Source: JANMZR01 sp031383555 (GTDB lineage: Bacteria > Bacteroidota > Bacteroidia > Cytophagales > Spirosomataceae). Taken from it: a stretch of DNA of 47,915 nt. Of this stretch, positions 18,045 to 26,409 are shown piece after piece. How positions within the stretch are numbered: the first letter of the stretch is position 1; the number at the start of each line of letters is the position of its first letter. Made by a program: the position numbers and the translations under genes. The notes under the pieces were generated by a model. The model saw nothing but the letters and a program-made list of their open reading frames with translations. It ran no database searches and was not told where the DNA came from. The stretch is taken from assembly GCA_031383555.1 (NCBI GenBank), contig JANMZR010000036.1:1-47915 (forward strand), in the 5' to 3' direction.

Positions 18045-19508
18045 TTAATTTTTTTTCAAGAAAGCTAATTTTATTTCTTCTGCATCATCAAAATGATGTT
18101 TAACGCCTTCAATTTCCTGATAATTTTCATGACCTTTGCCAGCTACTAAAATAATATCTGTTGGGCTGGCAATGTCCATAGCATAATTAATAGCTTCTCG
18201 GCGGTCTTGAATTATTTTGGTTTTTTTAAAATCAATCGGTGGCACCCCTTTTCTCATTTGCTCTAATATATCAGCAGGGTCTTCAAACCTTGGGTTGTCG
18301 GAAGTGAGTATTACCTTGTTACTGAATCGACAAGCTATTTCAGCCATAATCGGTCGCTTAGTGGCATCTCTATTGCCACCACAACCCACTACGGTAATCA
18401 CTTGCTCATTGCCTTGGCGGAGGTTTTTAATGGTTTTTAATACATTTTCCAGAGCATCAGGTGTATGTGCATAGTCCACTATCCCAACCATTTCGTCAGG
18501 CCCAATTATTTGTTGAAAACGACCAGGGGCAGTATCTAAGCCTGAAAGCTGGGTTAAAACCTCCTCGGGATCTTCCTCTAAAAGTACCGCTGCACCATAA
18601 ACACCTAATAAATTATAGGCGTTGAAAGTACCAATGAGTTTAAAGTGTATTTCTTTGCCATCAATTTGCATTTGAAGGCCAAACATGGAGTCTGAGAGTA
18701 TTTTTCCTTTAAAATCGGCCATGGTATCGAGTGAAAAAGTTTTCACCTTCGCTTTTGTATTTTGCACCATTACCATACCTCTTTTATCGTCGATATTTAT
18801 AAGGGCAAAAGCCTCTTTTGGAAGGAAATCGAAAAAGCCCTTTTTTGCTTTTATATAATTGTCAAAGGTCTTATGAAAATCAAGATGGTCATGAGTAATA
18901 TTGGTGAAAATACCCCCAGAAAAAGTTAAACCTGTAATGCGATGTTGTACTACTGCATGTGAGCTCACTTCCATAAAGCAATGGCTACAACCTTTTTTAA
19001 CCATTTCAACTAATAATTTATTGAGACTTATAGGGTCTGGTGTAGTATGAGTGGCAGGTATAATTTGCTCATTTATTTGATTTTGCACCGTTGAAAGCAG
19101 GCCAGATGAGTAGCCCATTTTTCGAAATAAGTTGAATAGTAAGGTTACATTGGTTGTTTTCCCATTTGTTCCTGTTACACCAATTAATTGTAGATGACTA
19201 CTTGGGTTTTCATAAAAATTGGCTGCAGCGAAGCCTAATGCTTCAGATGAATCTTTTACAGAAATATAGGTAATACTGGGTTGTATATTTTCTGGTAAAG
19301 TCTCACAAATAATAGCAGTAGCTCCTTTTTCAATAACTTGGTTAATATATTGATGGCCATCAACTTGAGTGCCTTTTATTGCAAAAAAAAGCTGATTTTT
19401 CTCGACCTTTCTGGAGTCAAATTGTAAGCCATCTATTTCAATATAAGTAGAACCAACTATGGCCTCAATTGAAATTTTATTTAATATATTTTTTAATGTT
19501 TTTGACAT
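18045..19508 (-). CDS. murE: UDP-MurNAc-L-Ala-D-Glu : meso-diaminopimelate ligase
   Basis: A cytoplasmic Mur ligase of 487 residues that adds the third amino acid to the peptidoglycan stem peptide. The ATP loop is GVTGTNGKTTNV. HTTPDP and ITHDHLDFHKTFDNY are further Mur-ligase blocks. The DNPR signature at D404 (TSDNPRFEDP) marks the meso-diaminopimelate-specific form rather than a lysine form. It is separated from ftsI by 150 bp that contain repeats and three TAAATTTG boxes, so it may have its own promoter besides ftsI read-through. Confidence 0.97.
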   Translation of the reverse strand: MSKTLKNILNKISIEAIVGSTYIEIDGLQFDSRKVEKNQLFFAIKGTQVDGHQYINQVIEKGATAIICETLPENIQPSITYISVKDSSEALGFAAANFYENPSSHLQLIGVTGTNGKTTNVTLLFNLFRKMGYSSGLLSTVQNQINEQIIPATHTTPDPISLNKLLVEMVKKGCSHCFMEVSSHAVVQHRITGLTFSGGIFTNITHDHLDFHKTFDNYIKAKKGFFDFLPKEAFALINIDDKRGMVMVQNTKAKVKTFSLDTMADFKGKILSDSMFGLQMQIDGKEIHFKLIGTFNAYNLLGVYGAAVLLEEDPEEVLTQLSGLDTAPGRFQQIIGPDEMVGIVDYAHTPDALENVLKTIKNLRQGNEQVITVVGCGGNRDATKRPIMAEIACRFSNKVILTSDNPRFEDPADILEQMRKGVPPIDFKKTKIIQDRREAINYAMDIASPTDIILVAGKGHENYQEIEGVKHHFDDAEEIKLAFLKKN

Positions 19509-19529
19509 TTTTTTGTTGATTTTTTACTC

Positions 19530-19537
19530 CAAATTTA
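19530..19537 (-). promoter_or_regulatory. Candidate -7 promoter box for murE
   Basis: The minus strand reads TAAATTTG, an exact TAnnTTTG match, 22 bp before the murE start. Two further copies lie upstream at 19590-19597 and 19671-19678 as part of a repeated sequence. No -33 element at good spacing was seen. Confidence 0.3.
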
Positions 19538-19589
19538 ATTGATTTTTTAAATACCGAACTACCTGTTCGTCAAATAGCTAAAACAGGTC

Positions 19590-19680
19590 CAAATTTATAT
19601 ACCTGTTAGACTCTTTGAATAACAACTACATTAAATTTTACTTTAATGCGAAATAAAATTAAAGTAATTCCAAATTTATA
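19590..19680 (-). repeat. Imperfect direct repeat of the ftsI 3' end
   Basis: On the minus strand, AACACGTATATAAATTTGGA at the ftsI 3' end recurs downstream as AACAGGTATATAAATTTGGA (one mismatch in 20). Both run into a stop: the first codes NTYINLELL, the second would code NRYINLDLF. The second copy looks like a leftover duplicated gene end. Confidence 0.65.
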
Positions 19681-19702
19681 TACGTGTTATTTCGCATTAA
19701 AG
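19641..19702 (-). terminator. 16-bp stem-loop spanning the ftsI stop codon
   Basis: CTTTAATGCGAAATAA (19641-19656) and TTATTTCGCATTAAAG (19687-19702) are exact inverted repeats with a 30-nt loop that contains the ftsI stop codon. One arm is coding sequence. There is no clean T-run right after it, so it may stabilise or separate the ftsI and murE message rather than end it. Confidence 0.5.
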
Positions 19703-21827
19703 AGCCTGCTGGTAATGATTGTTTTTTTACTTTTCCAAAACCAACATATTTTACTTTAAAGTTTTTGTTTTCCAGCACAAAAAGTGCATCACGTAATGGC
19801 AATCCTACTACATTGGGGACAGTGCTCTTGTCGGACTTAATATTGGGATTAATATTAATTTTTATTTGTATAAGTTTTGCATTGCTGATTAATTTTTCGG
19901 TAATCATAGCCTCAAAGTCTTCATTTAAAGCAAATGATTTTTTTGAAATTGATTCATTTACTTGACTTTTAATTTTTGAGGTTTTATTGAGAGAAAGGTC
20001 GTCAGCATAAATTTGGTCGGCAATTTGCCTAAATACTGGGACCGCCACATCTCCTGCATACAACTCTTGCGAGTTTTTTCCTTTTGGTTCATCAATAACT
20101 ATTATACAACTATATTTTGGGTTTTCAGCAGGGAAATAACCAGCAAAAGCCGTATAATAAATACCATCGGCAAATGACCCATTTTTCAATTTTTTTGAAG
20201 TACCAGTTTTCCCCGCAAACTTATAAATATCGCTTTTTTGTGTACTTGCGGTACCTCTATCAACTACACCCTCTAACATTTTTTTTACTTTATTAATTGC
20301 ACTTTTTGAGGCAATTGGTTCATCTGTTCTTCTTTGCGATTCCGTACAATCCACCTCTATTTTATCGCCATTTTTTATGTATTTTACAATAATTGGCTGC
20401 ACCCAATACCCATCATTGGCAATGGCATTGTAAAAGGTAAGCATTTGGAGGGGTGTTATACTCGACTCGATTCCTCCAAAAGCAGTATATGGTAATGTAA
20501 AATCGCTATGGTATTTATGGCCAGGTGGGTAAAATATGGGTGCAGGTTCCCCCTTGATTTGAAAGCCTAGTTTTTGGTCTAACTTGTATTTTTTCAAGTA
20601 TTCAAAATATTTATCTTCATTATTACCAAAGGTTTTCAACGCCAATTTTACAATACCAATATTGGACGATTTTTCAAATACCTGTTGAACCGAAATTTTC
20701 CCAAAGCCACCATTTTTGCTGTCTGACAATATTTTACCTTTATATGGAAAAGTGCCTTCACCAGTTTCAACTGAGTCGTTTGGGTTTACACCTTCTTCTA
20801 AAAGTGCTAACATTGTGGGTAATTTTATCGTTGAGCCTGGGGTGGCACCTCCTGCTACAGCGAAATTTAAATTTTCAGTATATTTATTCTCTTTTTTTGA
20901 AAAACTGAGGTTGGCCATAGCTTTTATTTCGCCCGTTTTTACTTCCATCACTATTGCAGAAGCATAGTTGGGCTGGTACAATTCAACTGCTTTGCGGAGG
21001 GCAGTTTCGGTTTCGTCCTGAATATTTATATTAAGTGTGGTATAAACATCGCTTCCAGGAATTGGCTTAGTTTCGGGGCTGTCTTCAATAGGTTTCCAAA
21101 CGTTATTTCCTCTCAGTTTTTCGAAAATCCCTTTACCGGGGCGACCCACCAAATATTGCCCCATACTTTTTTCAATTCCGACACCTTTTCCACCTTTTTC
21201 CAATAAATAACCAATGGTCCGAAGGCCCATATTATCAAAAGGATGCGCACGCTGGTCAATACGCTCAATTACCAGTCCACCTTTCAGCTTATTTTCTTTG
21301 GCCAATGCAATCAATTCTAGTTTTTTTCGCTCCTCATAAGAAATATATCTGTTATCCAAAATAATAAATGGATGCCTTTTTGGTAAGTTTTTGGCAATAT
21401 CTTCCTCGGATTGTGGCAGCCAAATATCTCTAGCCTCAAATATTTTCTTTTTGAATGAATTTGGTGTTCTATCTTTAAAAATGGTACTCAAACCTAAACA
21501 AAGAGAGTCTATTTTATCATTAAATAATTTGATATTGGCTTTGTTTTTGTCTTTCCTATCACTATCGGCACCCACATTTACGTCAAATCCTAATCTATAT
21601 TTTGGCAAAGAGGTGGCTAAAAGGCTGCCGTTATCCGAATAAATATTACCTCTAACAGCAGGAATATTCCGCTCCATAATTGATTCGGTTTTCATTTCTT
21701 TCAACCATTTTTTGCCATCAACTCTTTGAATATAAATGATTCGTCCAATGATAGCCAATGCTAAAATGGCAAGGAAAAAAAACACAACCCAAACTCTAAT
21801 TATAATGCTATTTTTAATTGAGGCCAT
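19659..21827 (-). CDS. ftsI: Division-specific transpeptidase PBP3/FtsI with PASTA tail
   Basis: A class B penicillin-binding protein of 722 residues, which cross-links septal peptidoglycan. A single membrane anchor (about 8-28) is followed by the pedestal domain. The transpeptidase has S332-T-I-K335, S387-S-N389 and K540-T-G542, so all three active-site motifs are intact. The last 65 residues form one PASTA domain (STVPNVVGLPLRDALFVLENKNF), a feature of Bacteroidota FtsI. It follows the FtsL-like gene by 27 bp. Its 3' end forms one arm of a 16-bp hairpin and is echoed in the downstream spacer. Confidence 0.95.
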   Translation of the reverse strand: MASIKNSIIIRVWVVFFFLAILALAIIGRIIYIQRVDGKKWLKEMKTESIMERNIPAVRGNIYSDNGSLLATSLPKYRLGFDVNVGADSDRKDKNKANIKLFNDKIDSLCLGLSTIFKDRTPNSFKKKIFEARDIWLPQSEEDIAKNLPKRHPFIILDNRYISYEERKKLELIALAKENKLKGGLVIERIDQRAHPFDNMGLRTIGYLLEKGGKGVGIEKSMGQYLVGRPGKGIFEKLRGNNVWKPIEDSPETKPIPGSDVYTTLNINIQDETETALRKAVELYQPNYASAIVMEVKTGEIKAMANLSFSKKENKYTENLNFAVAGGATPGSTIKLPTMLALLEEGVNPNDSVETGEGTFPYKGKILSDSKNGGFGKISVQQVFEKSSNIGIVKLALKTFGNNEDKYFEYLKKYKLDQKLGFQIKGEPAPIFYPPGHKYHSDFTLPYTAFGGIESSITPLQMLTFYNAIANDGYWVQPIIVKYIKNGDKIEVDCTESQRRTDEPIASKSAINKVKKMLEGVVDRGTASTQKSDIYKFAGKTGTSKKLKNGSFADGIYYTAFAGYFPAENPKYSCIIVIDEPKGKNSQELYAGDVAVPVFRQIADQIYADDLSLNKTSKIKSQVNESISKKSFALNEDFEAMITEKLISNAKLIQIKININPNIKSDKSTVPNVVGLPLRDALFVLENKNFKVKYVGFGKVKKQSLPAGSLMRNNTYINLELL

Positions 21828-21854
21828 ATATAATATTCAATTTTTTTTGTATCC

Positions 21855-22220
21855 TTATTCTGCAACTACCTTTTGTGGCGCCACCTTGTTTTCTTCAAGC
21901 CCAAATGGTGCTACTTTTTGAAGCATCTCTGATTTTTTTGTAGCCTTCATAAAGCTGGCTTTTTTACTAATATATTCCGATCTTTTTTCATCAATTTCTA
22001 TTTTCAGTTTTTCTATTTCTCTAATATATCCCTCATATTTTAAGGAAAAATGTATGTAACAAAAGATCAGAAAAAATAACCAAATACCATAGTACAAGTA
22101 TTTTGAAGGGAGTTCTTTTATAAGGTCTTCAATATTTAGAACACGGGCTATCCATTGAGAAATAGTATTATTATTTTCCTTTTTCTCAATGGGTTTTATA
22201 TTAAATGTGTTTTTTGCCAT
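21855..22220 (-). CDS. FtsL-like small bitopic division protein
   Basis: A 121-residue protein with a cytoplasmic N-terminus, one membrane segment (about 43-60, YGIWLFFLIFCYIHFSLKY) and a periplasmic coiled coil (about 62-95, rich in E/K/I heptads such as IREIEKLKIEIDEKRSEY). Size, topology and position between rsmH and ftsI match FtsL, the partner of FtsB/FtsQ that activates FtsI/FtsW. Sequence conservation in FtsL is too low to prove it. It starts 40 bp after rsmH. Confidence 0.8.
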   Translation of the reverse strand: MAKNTFNIKPIEKKENNNTISQWIARVLNIEDLIKELPSKYLYYGIWLFFLIFCYIHFSLKYEGYIREIEKLKIEIDEKRSEYISKKASFMKATKKSEMLQKVAPFGLEENKVAPQKVVAE

Positions 22221-22259
22221 TCTAACGTAAATATCTGTTTGTCAAATAGATAATTCGAT

Positions 22260-23171
22260 TTATTTTCGTTCAGCAACTCTTAATTTTGCCGATCTTGCTC
22301 TGCCATTTCTTTCCATTTCAGAGGCGGACGCTACAATCGGTTTGCGAATTATACTTTCTAAAGGTCTTATCTCATGCCCATAGAAATCCTTCTCAACATC
22401 GCCACTGAATTTACCTGACCTTATATAGTTTTTTACGAGTCTGTCTTCTAAAGAATGAAAAGCAATTACACAAAGTCTGCCCTTTGTGTTTAACAAATCG
22501 GGTGTTTGCAAAAGAAATTCTTTAAGGGCTTCCAATTCTTGATTTACTTCTATTCTTATCCCTTGAAAAACCTGCGCTAAATATTTGTTTTCTTTACCTC
22601 TAGGTGTGAATTTATTGAGTAGTGCTTTTAGCTCAGCAATGGTTTCAATCTTTTTCGTTGACCTCGCAACCACTATAGCATTGGCCAATGTTTTCGCATT
22701 TTTCACTTCTCCATACATGCCTAATATTTTATGGAGGTCTTTTTCAGCATATTTATTTATCACATCAAAAGCCTTAATGTCAGCCTCTTGGTTCATGCGC
22801 ATATCAAGGGGGCCATCAAATCGGGTGGAAAAGCCTCGACTCGGTTCATCAATTTGATGTGAAGAAATACCCAAATCAGCCAAAATACCATCCACCTTTT
22901 TTATGCCAAACAGTCTCAAATATTTAGCCATATGCCTGAAATTAGCGGCGATAAAAGTGAATCTTTTGTCAGTTTTGAGATTACTTGAATTGAGTTTTGC
23001 ATCAGCATCTTGGTCAAAAGAAAACAATTTGCCCTCTGGCCCCAATTTTGCTAAAATTCCCTTACTATGGCCGCCACCTCCAAAAGTAGCATCAATATAA
23101 ATACCATTTTCCCTGATATTTAAGGCCTCAAGGCTTTCTTCAAATAAAACTGGAATATGGTATTCGGCCAT
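22260..23171 (-). CDS. rsmH: 16S rRNA (cytosine(1402)-N4)-methyltransferase
   Basis: A 303-residue SAM-dependent methyltransferase acting on C1402 of 16S rRNA. The N-terminal YHIPVLFEESLEAL and the SAM loop DATFGGGGHSKGIL are typical. ILADLGISSHQIDEPSRGFS and CVIAFHSLEDRLVKNYI are the other diagnostic blocks. It is the first gene of the partial division cluster here; mraZ, which usually precedes it, is not found in the 235-bp space before the divergent gene. Confidence 0.97.
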   Translation of the reverse strand: MAEYHIPVLFEESLEALNIRENGIYIDATFGGGGHSKGILAKLGPEGKLFSFDQDADAKLNSSNLKTDKRFTFIAANFRHMAKYLRLFGIKKVDGILADLGISSHQIDEPSRGFSTRFDGPLDMRMNQEADIKAFDVINKYAEKDLHKILGMYGEVKNAKTLANAIVVARSTKKIETIAELKALLNKFTPRGKENKYLAQVFQGIRIEVNQELEALKEFLLQTPDLLNTKGRLCVIAFHSLEDRLVKNYIRSGKFSGDVEKDFYGHEIRPLESIIRKPIVASASEMERNGRARSAKLRVAERK

Positions 23172-23304
23172 TAATTTACTTTTGAAGGATTTGTTTTATA
23201 ACTAATCTGAATTTTTAATTACTGCTATTTGCAAATGATTTTAGCTTTTTTTTGGTAATTTTGAGCTATAATTATTTATTTAAAATAAGTTATTACCTGC
23301 TTTA

Positions 23305-23312
23305 CAAATTTA
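23305..23312 (-). promoter_or_regulatory. Candidate -7 promoter box for the rsmH-mraY cluster
   Basis: The minus strand reads TAAATTTG at 23305-23312, 134 bp before rsmH. On the plus strand TAATTTTG at 23256-23263 is a similar candidate for the divergent TlpA gene. Both match TAnnTTTG; neither has a convincing -33 partner. Confidence 0.25.
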
Positions 23313-23406
23313 ATCAATTTTGTAAATATTGTTAAGAATTATTTAACATTTTAAATAAAAAATTTTAATATATTGATAATCAACAAATTAATAAATATTC
23401 TTACCT

Positions 23407-24726
23407 ATGGTTAGATTTACAATTGTAAATAATGTTTCATTTTCTTTTTTTATAAAGCCTATTTTTTGCGTAGGTAGAAGCATAATTTCCTCCCAAATTA
23501 TTAGTTTGCTTTTTGTTTGCTTTTATACAGTTCTTCTATTCTCCTGTAAAGAAAAACCGGCTTTAAACTTGGCTGGCAATTGGCGAGCAACTGTAAAAAC
23601 GAATGGTGGCGTTTTGCCTTTTCATTTGGAAATTAAGAAAAAAGCCGATTCTACATACTATGAGGCATTTGTTATTAATGGAAGCGAAAGATTGAAAATA
23701 GACGATTTGATAATTGCAGGAGACTCCATAACTCTACCAATTGAAATTTTTGATGCAAAAATTAAGGCAAAAATAATTGGGAATAAAATGGCAGGAAATT
23801 GGGAAAGATTTGTAGGGGGAGAAAAGTATTTAAGGTCTGCTTTTTTAGCGGAAAAAGATATTTTGGAGAGATTTGAAACTAATTCTACAAAAAAGACTGA
23901 AAATGTTACTGGTCACTGGGCAACTAACTTTACAACTGCTGACGGTAAATCCAAAACTGAAGCAGTTGGAATATTTGAACAAAGTGGACAAAAAGTTACT
24001 GGCACATTTTTAACAACAACGGGTGATTATCGCTATTTGGAGGGCATAATGGATGGCGATAGCCTCAAACTTTCTACTTTTGATGGCACACATTTATTTT
24101 TGTTCAAAGCACTTAAAACTGGCAATACACTGAATGGTAAATTTTGGAGTAATATTTCAAGCCTTGAAAACTGGACAGCGACATTCGATCCTAATGCCAA
24201 ATTGCCGGATTTGAATAAACTTACTTACCTGAAACCAGGCTTCAAAAAAATAGAATTTGAGTTTCCCTCTACCGATGGTAAAATGGTAAATATAAATAAT
24301 AAAGAGTTTGAAAATAAGGTGAAAATTATTCAAATGATGGGTACTTGGTGCCCCAATTGCATGGATGAGTCGAAATATTTGGCCCCGTGGTATGATAAAA
24401 ATAAAAATCGTGGAATTGAGATTATTGGTTTATCTTATGAAAAAAGCATTGAATTAAGCGTTTCAGGGCCGAAAATTGAAAAAATGAAAACTAGATTTGG
24501 GATGAACTACCCAGTATTATTAGCGGGCTTAAAAGGCGCTGGTGAAGCCGCCAAAAGTTTGCCAATGTTAAATACGATATTGGGATTTCCAACTACGATA
24601 ATTATTGATAAAAAAGGAATTGTTAGAAATATTCATACTGGTTTTTCTGGCCCAAGTACTGGCAATTATTACACCGAATGGATTGAAGACTTTAATTTAT
24701 TGATTGATAAGTTGGTGGCTGAGTAA
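23407..24726 (+). CDS. TlpA-like redoxin lipoprotein
   Basis: A 439-residue protein. The unusually long N-terminus (about 46 residues) ends in a lipobox-like VLLFSC47, so it is likely a lipoprotein; later in-frame starts are possible. About 50-270 is a repeated beta-structure with GNWRATV, GNWERF, GHWATNF and WTATFDP, resembling lipocalin-like domains repeated twice. The C-terminal thioredoxin fold has W-C315-P-N-C318 and the cis-Pro loop GFPTTIII. The PN pair differs from the GP of the other redoxins here, suggesting a different redox potential. It is convergent with the 24744-26354 gene, only 17 bp away. Confidence 0.83.
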   Translation: MVRFTIVNNVSFSFFIKPIFCVGRSIISSQIISLLFVCFYTVLLFSCKEKPALNLAGNWRATVKTNGGVLPFHLEIKKKADSTYYEAFVINGSERLKIDDLIIAGDSITLPIEIFDAKIKAKIIGNKMAGNWERFVGGEKYLRSAFLAEKDILERFETNSTKKTENVTGHWATNFTTADGKSKTEAVGIFEQSGQKVTGTFLTTTGDYRYLEGIMDGDSLKLSTFDGTHLFLFKALKTGNTLNGKFWSNISSLENWTATFDPNAKLPDLNKLTYLKPGFKKIEFEFPSTDGKMVNINNKEFENKVKIIQMMGTWCPNCMDESKYLAPWYDKNKNRGIEIIGLSYEKSIELSVSGPKIEKMKTRFGMNYPVLLAGLKGAGEAAKSLPMLNTILGFPTTIIIDKKGIVRNIHTGFSGPSTGNYYTEWIEDFNLLIDKLVAE

Positions 24727-24743
24727 AAATGACTAAAAATATT

Positions 24744-26354
24744 TCACTCCACAACTGCATCAAAAACGCCAGTTAATATTTTTCCATTTCGCTTTACCTG
24801 CAGCCAAATTCTATAATTACCTGCTTTTGGAAATACATATGGAAAAGAAACTTCGCCACCATGATGGCCCTCTTTTTCATGACTCATACCTGCCATTAAT
24901 ATTTTATCACGATCAATTTCAGTAAGTTTATTTAAGCTAACTAGCAGATTATCAATAGAATCTCTGTATCTTTTTGGATTTTTGAGGTTGGGTTTTATGT
25001 TACCATTTTCAGCAATTCTATTTTGCATTACTTGTACCGCTGTACTCGAAAAAGTACCATTTGGGTGTAAATGAATATAAACGGAGCCGTCATCTTTCAC
25101 AACAGCAGCATGGCCCATCATTCCCAAATAAGTTTGTAATTCGGCAGGTTTTCCGTCAGGTGCTTGCACTGAATATTTCAAAGAATAGGGTTTACCCGCT
25201 AATAATTTTTTATTAGGTTGTTCCTCCCAAATAATACTTGAGCCATCTTGAAGGGGCGTTTTTACACCTGGTGCACCACAAATAGAGATTCCAATACTCG
25301 CAAGGTTATCTTTAGTATTCAAAGCATTGGTGATTACATAAGTATCGTCTGAGTCACCCGAAAGGCCTTTTGGTTCTAAACTTTGAGCGGGCGATTTTGG
25401 AATTTCAATAGTATCGGCAATGGTATTTTGCAAACTATGGTAGCGCAGCACATCGGCGTATAACAAATATTTACCTGAAGGCAAATTGGGTAATATTGCC
25501 TCAAAAGTTAAACTGTCCAATCGTTTTGGGTGTAAATGGGCAAAGGCATCCATAGTGCCTTGGCGTACCAAAAACATATGCATTAATTTGCCATGATCTG
25601 GAATAATAAAACTGGGGTCACGCCTGTAAATAGATGAACTATCTATTTTAAAATTTAAAATTCGTAGGCCATTTACAATACTTATTTTGGAAGTGGATGT
25701 GTAAGGTCGATACATATTTTGCTTATAATCAGCAGTTTCTGCATTCCACCAGCTATTCCCGCCAAATAAAAGCAAGCCACAAAAAGATGCACCAATTGCA
25801 GAGCCAATAATTCTTTTTTTATTGGTTTTTGAATTTGCATTTTCACCCACTTTCAATAAACTATCGCCTGTGCTTGCCCCGATAATTGTGGTCATAATGG
25901 CCACTAAAAGCAAAGTGAGCACTGCCAAAATCCAACCAGTCGACTTGGGTAAATCTCGCTGTGCTGTTGAAAGTGCTGCCACCGGAATTAGCACTTCGCC
26001 CTTGCCACGAGCTCCTTCAATTACTATTTTTACTGAAGCGGCACCGTTTTCCATTAACCAAATATTTCCCTCCCAACTCCCTGTTGCTGAAAGAGTTGCT
26101 TCATCAGCACGAGGGGAGCCTTCATCACCAGTCCAATAGAAAATTGGACTCATTTTCACTGAAGTAATATCTGTTCCGTCTGCCATCACCGATACTTTTG
26201 CTGTGCCAGGTATAACATCGGGAGGCTCCACAAATACTTGCACTTTGTAGTTTCCTGCATTACCTTCTTGCACCACACCAGAGCTGCCTATGTGTGCAAA
26301 AGTAGTTATTGATTGAAAAATTAAGAAATATAGTATTGATGAAGTTAATTTCAT
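24744..26354 (-). CDS. Exported His/Met-rich protein, possible copper handling
   Basis: A 536-residue protein I do not recognise as a named gene. It has a signal peptide (about 1-20), a beta-domain (about 21-130), two hydrophobic segments (about 141-161 and 182-200), then a large exported part. This contains two similar histidine modules: H254, H259 and AHLHP (272-276), and MMGH (412-415) with IHLHP (427-431). A further HEKEGHHGG lies at 492-500. Such M/H spacing recalls YtkA/FixH-like metal-binding domains, so copper binding is a reasonable inference. It is probably co-transcribed with the multipass membrane gene 55 bp upstream. Confidence 0.6.
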   Translation of the reverse strand: MKLTSSILYFLIFQSITTFAHIGSSGVVQEGNAGNYKVQVFVEPPDVIPGTAKVSVMADGTDITSVKMSPIFYWTGDEGSPRADEATLSATGSWEGNIWLMENGAASVKIVIEGARGKGEVLIPVAALSTAQRDLPKSTGWILAVLTLLLVAIMTTIIGASTGDSLLKVGENANSKTNKKRIIGSAIGASFCGLLLFGGNSWWNAETADYKQNMYRPYTSTSKISIVNGLRILNFKIDSSSIYRRDPSFIIPDHGKLMHMFLVRQGTMDAFAHLHPKRLDSLTFEAILPNLPSGKYLLYADVLRYHSLQNTIADTIEIPKSPAQSLEPKGLSGDSDDTYVITNALNTKDNLASIGISICGAPGVKTPLQDGSSIIWEEQPNKKLLAGKPYSLKYSVQAPDGKPAELQTYLGMMGHAAVVKDDGSVYIHLHPNGTFSSTAVQVMQNRIAENGNIKPNLKNPKRYRDSIDNLLVSLNKLTEIDRDKILMAGMSHEKEGHHGGEVSFPYVFPKAGNYRIWLQVKRNGKILTGVFDAVVE

Positions 26355-26409
26355 TTTGGGCGTTTTTAATTCACATTTGATTTGGTTAATGAAAAAGATA
26401 GTTATTCGA

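Noticed and set aside
23281..23335. Inverted repeat TTTACAAA/TTTGTAAA between rsmH and the TlpA lipoprotein gene as a possible operator.
   Set aside because: Only 8 bp of A/T-rich sequence, easily expected by chance in this base composition.
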